From an uncultured Clostridia bacterium (GTDB taxonomy: Bacteria > Bacillota > Clostridia > Oscillospirales > Oscillospiraceae), in contig CAMEMX010000039.1 in NCBI GenBank assembly GCA_945927915.1, positions 1 through 10,680 on the forward strand: a DNA stretch of 10,680 nucleotides, in the 5' to 3' direction. The notes below the pieces were generated by a model. The model was not told the origin of the DNA. It made no database searches and saw only the letters and a list, made by a program, of their open reading frames with translations. A program made the translations under genes and the position numbers. Below are positions 6,995-10,680 of the stretch, in pieces; the stretch's first letter is position 1; every line of letters starts with the position of its first letter.

Positions 6995-7591
6995 ATGGCG
7001 AAAAATAGTCAGCCCGTTCTCAAGCGTTGCCGCACGCTCGGCGTTTCTCCTGCCGTTATGGGTTATTCCAAGACTTCCAACAAGAACCCCGGCGGCCAGA
7101 GAAGAGCAAAGAAGTCCGAGTATGCCATGCAGCTCACCGAGAAGCAGAAGGTTAAATTCGTATACGGCATCCTGGAGAAGCAGTTCCGTATGTACTACGA
7201 GAAGGCTGCCCGCGCCGAAGGCAACACCGGCGAGGTCCTGCTCAGCCTGATCGAGCGCAGACTGGATAACGTTGTTTACCGTCTCGGCTTTGCCGCGACC
7301 CGCCGCGAGGCCCGTCAGCTGGTCAACCACGGCCACTACACCGTCAACGGCAAGCGCGTCAATATCCCGTCCTACCTCGTCAAGACCGGCGACGTCATCG
7401 CTGTCTGCGAGAAGAGCTGCTCCAACAATCGTTTTAAGAAGCTGAAGGAAGACGATGCTTTCGTCGCCGCGCCGAAGTGGCTTGACCGCGACAAGAACAC
7501 CCTCACGGGCAAGGTTCTTGCGCTGCCGGCAAGAGACGATATCGACTTCGAGATCGCAGAACACCTCATCGTCGAGTTGTACTCCAAGTAA
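6995..7591 (+). CDS. rpsD: 30S ribosomal protein S4
   Basis: S4 is a primary 16S rRNA-binding protein that nucleates assembly of the 5' domain and lies at the mRNA entry site. The 198-residue product begins MAKNSQPVLKRCRTLGVSPA and has the S4 RNA-binding domain at about 88-135 (RRLDNVVYRLGFAATRREAR onward). The N-terminal region has a single cysteine (C12) rather than the four that bind zinc in C+ versions, so this is a zinc-free form. AAGGAGG precedes the ATG. In many bacteria S4 regulates its own mRNA. No S4-type leader is recognisable here, and the gene sits inside the alpha operon rather than alone as in Bacillus subtilis. Confidence 0.98.
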   Translation: MAKNSQPVLKRCRTLGVSPAVMGYSKTSNKNPGGQRRAKKSEYAMQLTEKQKVKFVYGILEKQFRMYYEKAARAEGNTGEVLLSLIERRLDNVVYRLGFAATRREARQLVNHGHYTVNGKRVNIPSYLVKTGDVIAVCEKSCSNNRFKKLKEDDAFVAAPKWLDRDKNTLTGKVLALPARDDIDFEIAEHLIVELYSK

Positions 7592-7671
7592 CGCTTCACC
7601 CTCGTTTATTGGAAAGCTGTTTAATGAAGCAGTATCTCTGCTTTGCACATGAATAAGGAGGGTATTAGTAA
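7592..7671 (+). other. rpsD-rpoA spacer with competing inverted repeats
   Basis: This 80-nt gap is unusually long for this operon. GCTTCA (7593-7598) can pair with TGAAGC (7625-7630). The same AAGC, as AAGCAG (7627-7632), can instead pair with CTGCTT (7638-7643) around a 5-nt loop, so the two helices are mutually exclusive. AAAGC (7613-7617) can also pair with GCTTT (7640-7644). The rpoA ribosome binding site AAGGAGGG follows at about 7655-7662. No convincing promoter or T-run is present. It may tune alpha-subunit synthesis or mRNA processing, but this is inference from base pairing only. Confidence 0.35.
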
Positions 7672-8628
7672 ATGGTAGAAATTGACAAGCCGCGAATCGA
7701 GTGTATTGACTCTCCCGAAGATCCGTCCCATGGCGTGTTCATCGTCGAGCCGCTGGAAAGAGGCTACGGCACGACCCTGGGCAACTCTCTGAGAAGAATT
7801 CTGCTTTCCTCGCTGCCCGGCACTGCCGCGACCTCCATCAAGATCGCGGGCGTGCAGCACGAGTTCTCGACGATCCCCGGCGTCAAGGAAGACGTCACCG
7901 AGATCGTCCTGAATATCAAGCGGATCATCTCGAAAATGAACTGCGACGGCGTGAAAACCGTTTATATTGACGCGACCGGCGAGTGCGAGGTCACGGCCGG
8001 CGACATCAAGACCGACGACGAGGTGGAGATCCTCAACAAGGATCTGCACATCTGCTCCCTCGGCCCGGATGCCACGCTCAATATGGAGATCACGATGAGC
8101 CGCGGCAGAGGCTATGTCCCTGCCGACCGCAACAAGACGCCGCAGACCCCCATCGGTGTCATCCCCGTGGACAGCCTGTATTCCCCGGTTTACAAGGTCA
8201 ACTACACGGTCGAGAACACCCGCGTCGGCAACATGACAGACTTTGACAAGCTCACGCTTGAGGTCTGGACCGACGCGACCACCACGGCAAAGGACGCCGT
8301 CTCCATCGCAGCAAAGATCCTGACCGAGCACCTGACGCTGTTCACCGACCTGTCCGAGACGGTCGCGAGCCAGTCCATCGTGCGCGAGAAGAATCAGGAT
8401 GTCGATCCGCCTGCCCTCAAGCTGACGATCGAGGAGCTTGATCTCTCCGTCCGCAGCTTCAACTGCCTCAAGCGCGCCAACATCAACACCGTCCGTGATC
8501 TGATCTCCAGAACGCCGGAGGAAATGATGAAGGTCCGCAACATGGGCAAGAAGTCGCTCGACGAGGTGCAGAACAAGCTGGCGATGATGGGTCTGTCCCT
8601 CGCCACGGAAGAGTCCGGCAACAACTAA
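7672..8628 (+). CDS. rpoA: DNA-directed RNA polymerase subunit alpha
   Basis: The 318-residue protein is the alpha subunit, which dimerises to start assembly of RNA polymerase and contacts promoter DNA and activators. The N-terminal domain contains [20 protein letters not shown] (about 31-50), the dimer and beta-contact motif, and later [22 protein letters not shown]. The C-terminal domain, about 251-310, has [16 protein letters not shown] with the conserved DNA-contacting arginine at 261 and the helix-hairpin-helix-like [22 protein letters not shown] lies upstream of the ATG. The 80-nt gap before it may allow its level to be set separately from the ribosomal proteins. Confidence 0.98.
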   Translation: MVEIDKPRIECIDSPEDPSHGVFIVEPLERGYGTTLGNSLRRILLSSLPGTAATSIKIAGVQHEFSTIPGVKEDVTEIVLNIKRIISKMNCDGVKTVYIDATGECEVTAGDIKTDDEVEILNKDLHICSLGPDATLNMEITMSRGRGYVPADRNKTPQTPIGVIPVDSLYSPVYKVNYTVENTRVGNMTDFDKLTLEVWTDATTTAKDAVSIAAKILTEHLTLFTDLSETVASQSIVREKNQDVDPPALKLTIEELDLSVRSFNCLKRANINTVRDLISRTPEEMMKVRNMGKKSLDEVQNKLAMMGLSLATEESGNN

Positions 8629-8645
8629 AACGAAATCCCGTTTTA
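8626..8645 (+). other. Small inverted repeat at the rpoA stop codon
   Basis: TAAAACG (8626-8632, whose first three bases are the rpoA stop codon) pairs with CGTTTTA (8639-8645) around the loop AAATCC. It is AT-rich, and only CCTTTC follows, so it is not a good terminator. It might be a processing or stability element before rplQ, or chance. Confidence 0.3.
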
Positions 8646-8669
8646 CCTTTCAAGAAGGAGGAAATACGA

Positions 8670-9011
8670 ATGTTTGGAACCCGTAAGCTCGGCAGAACGA
8701 GCGATCAGCGTAAAGCGATGCTCCGTCAGCTCACCACTGACCTGCTTGAGAACGGCAAGCTCGAAACGACTTTCTGCCGTGCCAAGGAGCTGCAGCCGGT
8801 CGCGGAGAAGATGATCACCCTCGGCAAGAAGGGCGACCTCGCCGCATACCGCAGAGCACTGTCCTATATCACGAAGGAAGATGTCGCGCACAAGCTGTTC
8901 AAGGAAGTGGCTCCGAAGTATGCTGACCGTAACGGCGGCTACACGAGAGTTACCCGCATCGGCGCCCGTCGCGGCGACGCAGCCGAAATGGCGATCATCG
9001 AGCTGGTGTGA
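8670..9011 (+). CDS. rplQ: 50S ribosomal protein L17
   Basis: The 113-residue protein is L17, a 50S protein near the polypeptide exit. It starts [26 protein letters not shown] and contains the family segment [27 protein letters not shown]. It ends with [23 protein letters not shown], typical of a complete bacterial L17. AAGAAGGAGGAA lies about 10 nt before the ATG. As in most bacteria it is the last gene of the alpha operon, and the strong terminator begins 13 nt beyond its stop. Confidence 0.98.
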   Translation: MFGTRKLGRTSDQRKAMLRQLTTDLLENGKLETTFCRAKELQPVAEKMITLGKKGDLAAYRRALSYITKEDVAHKLFKEVAPKYADRNGGYTRVTRIGARRGDAAEMAIIELV

Positions 9012-9024
9012 TCTACAAGGAAAG

Positions 9025-9056
9025 ACCCCGAAACGCGAGCGCGTTTCGGGGTTTTT
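9025..9056 (+). terminator. Rho-independent terminator of the spc-alpha operon
   Basis: CCCCGAAACGC (9026-9036) pairs perfectly with GCGTTTCGGGG (9041-9051) around loop GAGC. An extra A-T pair at 9025/9052 adjoins a run of five T (9052-9056). The 11-12 bp GC-rich stem with a T-tract 13 nt after the rplQ stop is a textbook intrinsic terminator. On the opposite strand the stem is followed by TCTTT, so it may also weakly stop the convergent minus-strand unit. Confidence 0.95.
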
Positions 9057-9142
9057 AGCGTCAGAATAGCGGAGGAAATCACCTGCGTGGAAGCTCCATA
9101 AAGACCGTGATCGACTTCTGTCGTCTCGCGGATCGTGATCAT
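9052..9142 (-). pseudogene. Possible truncated GNAT-like start fragment
   Basis: On the minus strand an ATG at 9142 is preceded by AAGGAG with 6-nt spacing and begins MITIRETTEVDHGLYGAS. The MITIRETTE opening resembles the first strand of GNAT-family acetyltransferases (MIxIRxxTxxD). The frame then has no GNAT features and after 30 codons reaches the rplQ terminator stem. It stays open antisense to rplQ down to 8939 with no recognisable domain. The next frame reads through to a stop at about 9100, so a frameshift plus deletion is possible. The Shine-Dalgarno overlaps the end of the methyltransferase gene, as expected of a former third gene in that operon. A short real peptide, or chance similarity over nine residues, cannot be excluded. 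Confidence 0.3.
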
Positions 9143-9153
9143 ACAAAACTCCT

Positions 9154-9951
9154 TCATTTCCGCCCGACAAAAAGCAGATGATTGCTGTGGCCCAGCATTT
9201 CCCTCTTTTCGCAGGTGTGAAGGTGAAAGCGGAGATATTGCGCGTAGCTCTCCGCGTCGAGCGAATTGATGCGGTCCTCCATCAGCTCGCTCAGGCCGTC
9301 CGAGGCGATCTCGCGCTCGATGCGGACGCCGCCGTCACGGAGAATGCGGCGGCACTCGTCGACCGTGTGGAACACGAACGGGAAATCGTGCAGCCGGAGC
9401 GTGTCATGGTCGTAATCGCCGGTGCGGAAGTAATTCGGATCATTGGCAAGCTCGGTGAAAAAGACCATGTCGTGTGAAATAAAGGCGAAGAAAAGCATGC
9501 CGTCCGGCTTGCAGACCCGCTTTGCCTCGGCAATGCAGCGCTGCCGATCCTCTTCGCGGTGCAGATGGTACAGCGGGCCGAAGAGCAGAACGATGTCGAA
9601 CGCAGCGTCCGGCCAGAATGACAGATCAATGGCGTTGCCCTGCCGCAGCTCAACGCGGTCGTCCGCGGTCAGCTTCTTACGAAAGGCTTCGACGTTGCGT
9701 TCGGCAAGCTCCACGGCGCTGACGGTATAGCCGTTTCTCGCGAAATACAGGCTGTATTCGCCGGCGCCTGCGCCGATGTCCGCGATGCGGTCGCCGGGCT
9801 TCAGATATTGCTCGATGCAATGCACCGTCGTGAGGAATTCCACGCGGGCGGCTTGCGAGCGGTTCAGACGGATGTCCTCGTTGAAGATCTCGTAGGTCCC
9901 GGCGATCTGCTCATACTCATCCTCGATCTTCGCAAGCTCAAAAAAATCCAT
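9154..9951 (-). CDS. Class I SAM-dependent methyltransferase
   Basis: A 265-residue protein with the Rossmann-like methyltransferase fold. Motif I is IADIGAGAGEYSLYFA (56-71), which binds S-adenosylmethionine. An acidic residue ends the second strand (E81 in VSAVEL), GNAIDL (105-110) follows, and FDIVLLFGPLYHL (118-130) is motif IV. AEAKRVCKPDGMLFFAFIS (141-159) is the motif VI-like strand. The N-terminal helix DEYEQIAGTYEIFNEDIRLNRSQAARVEFLTT is common in small-molecule or uncharacterised methyltransferases of gut Clostridia. The substrate is unknown. The start ATG at 9951 has AGGAGAA 8 nt upstream and lies one base after the stop of the preceding gene (TGAGATG). The ending is convergent with rplQ. 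The stop overlaps an ATG (ATGA). Confidence 0.9.
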   Translation of the reverse strand: MDFFELAKIEDEYEQIAGTYEIFNEDIRLNRSQAARVEFLTTVHCIEQYLKPGDRIADIGAGAGEYSLYFARNGYTVSAVELAERNVEAFRKKLTADDRVELRQGNAIDLSFWPDAAFDIVLLFGPLYHLHREEDRQRCIAEAKRVCKPDGMLFFAFISHDMVFFTELANDPNYFRTGDYDHDTLRLHDFPFVFHTVDECRRILRDGGVRIEREIASDGLSELMEDRINSLDAESYAQYLRFHLHTCEKREMLGHSNHLLFVGRK

Positions 9952-9952
9952 C

Positions 9953-10537
9953 TCAGACTTCTCCTGCGATCTCGGAGGCGGCCTTCAGCCCGGCGGAGGA
10001 CTCGTCCACGATGCCCTGTGCGGTGGCGAGGATCTGCTGCGCCTTTTCAAAATCGACGCGGAAAGTATCCAGCAGGGTGGCAAGATCCTGCGAGGTGATG
10101 GTCAGCTTTTCGTCCGCCTGCGCAAAGACGGTCTTCATCCGCTGTGCAGAGGCGCTGGCGCGCTCCCGCGCCATACGTTCGGTCATCTCTGCGCGGCGAT
10201 AGGCGGCAAGCTCCAGCTCGTTGAAGTTGGAGGGAGCGGCGCAGACCACGGTCGCTGCGGACGCCATCGGCGCATCCAGCGACGGCTCGGCAGGCGCAGC
10301 CTCGGTCGCAGGCGTTGCGGGGTTTTCGAGCTGCGCAGCGAGCGCATCCCGGCTTGCCGTGACCTCCGCGGTCTCGGCGCGGGCGGCCTCTAAAGCTTCC
10401 TGCAAGCGGGCATTCTCCTCCCGCAACAGACGCAGCGCCTTCTCATGCTCTACTGTCTGCGCCTGAATGAATTGCACCACGTCGGTGCGGTTAAAGCCGT
10501 GCAGCGCACTGCGGAAATTTTCAACACTTGCAGCCAT
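9953..10537 (-). CDS. DivIVA-like coiled-coil protein
   Basis: The product is 194 residues if started at 10537. Residues 8-25 (FRSALHGFNRTDVVQFIQ) resemble the short N-terminal membrane-binding and lipid-contact motif of DivIVA/GpsB proteins (G-[FY]-[ND]-x-x-x-V-x-x-F-[LI]). Next comes a coiled coil (29-72), an Ala/Pro-rich linker (73-103), and a second helical part (105-190, with RRAEMTERMARERASASAQRM). DivIVA relatives mark cell poles or division sites; the precise role here is inferred. I prefer the ATG at 10537 because GAGGA lies 7 nt upstream. An in-frame ATG at 10552 would add MRGTI and has a weaker site. The gene is followed at one-base distance by the methyltransferase, so the two are co-expressed. 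DNA of this region is as GC-rich as its neighbours. Confidence 0.72.
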   Translation of the reverse strand: MAASVENFRSALHGFNRTDVVQFIQAQTVEHEKALRLLREENARLQEALEAARAETAEVTASRDALAAQLENPATPATEAAPAEPSLDAPMASAATVVCAAPSNFNELELAAYRRAEMTERMARERASASAQRMKTVFAQADEKLTITSQDLATLLDTFRVDFEKAQQILATAQGIVDESSAGLKAASEIAGEV

Positions 10538-10590
10538 GATCGTTCCTCGCATTCCGTGAGATCCTGCGCCGAAAGCGCGGATTTCAACAT

Positions 10591-10626
10591 TTTTTTCATT
10601 ATAACACGCGGCAGGGGGAAAAACAA
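10591..10626 (-). promoter_or_regulatory. Sigma-A-type promoter for the minus-strand unit
   Basis: On the minus strand, TATAAT (10598-10603) is a perfect -10 element with TG one base upstream (extended -10). TTGTTT (10621-10626) is a -35 element matching only the first three consensus bases, with an exact 17-bp spacer. Transcription should begin near 10591, leaving a leader of about 50 nt before the DivIVA-like start at 10537. No operator or riboswitch is recognisable in the leader. Confidence 0.75.
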
Positions 10627-10680
10627 TATCCCGCGCCGGATTTTTGTCGCTTTTGCGGGCGGGAAAAGAAAGCAGAAAAA

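Noticed and set aside
7609..7637. Promoter before rpoA (TTGGAA with 17-nt spacing)
   Set aside because: The -10 position reads GTATCT, which is a poor match; no better combination was seen in the spacer.
9178..9477. Plus-strand open frame opposite the methyltransferase
   Set aside because: The minus-strand frame has clear methyltransferase motifs, a promoter and a ribosome binding site; the plus frame has no domain and follows a terminator.

Overview
The window is the downstream part of the S10-spc-alpha ribosomal protein supercluster of a moderately GC-rich Bacillota. It is most likely a member of the class Clostridia, in or near Oscillospiraceae; that placement is inference. Supporting signs are the zinc-type S14, the order adk-map-KOW protein-infA-rpmJ, strong AAGGAGG-type ribosome binding sites before nearly every gene, use of GTG and TTG starts, and a DivIVA-like protein just outside the cluster.

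Layout, plus strand: rpsN (3' end only), a structured 167-nt spacer, then rpsH, rplF, rplR, rpsE, rpmD, rplO, secY, adk, map, a small KOW-domain gene, infA, rpmJ, rpsM, rpsK, rpsD, rpoA and rplQ, closed by a strong intrinsic terminator at about 9025-9056. Gaps are mostly 0-25 nt, and some neighbours abut or overlap (rplO/secY, adk/map, map/KOW), so this reads as one polycistronic unit. It makes ribosomal proteins of both subunits, the SecY translocon channel, adenylate kinase, methionine aminopeptidase, IF-1 and the RNA polymerase alpha subunit. No internal promoter was recognised. Only three spacers stand out: rpsN-rpsH (167 nt), rpsD-rpoA (80 nt) and rpoA-rplQ (41 nt); each holds inverted repeats.

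Layout, minus strand: a convergent two-gene unit is driven by a good promoter near the right edge (extended -10 TATAAT, 17-bp spacer). It encodes a DivIVA-like coiled-coil protein and a class I SAM-dependent methyltransferase. A start-like fragment resembling the beginning of a GNAT acetyltransferase follows and runs straight into the rplQ terminator.

The main finding is in the rpsN-rpsH spacer. RNA from 189-254 folds into a long hairpin whose internal core is AAGU on one side and AUACU on the other. That matches the ribosomal protein S8 binding core of 16S rRNA helix 21 (E. coli 595-598 and 640-644), and the identity extends to AAGUCAGA and UCUGAUACU. It lies just upstream of rpsH, the gene for S8. 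This strongly suggests an rRNA-mimicking autoregulatory site, placed differently from the E. coli spc-operon site at the start of rplE.
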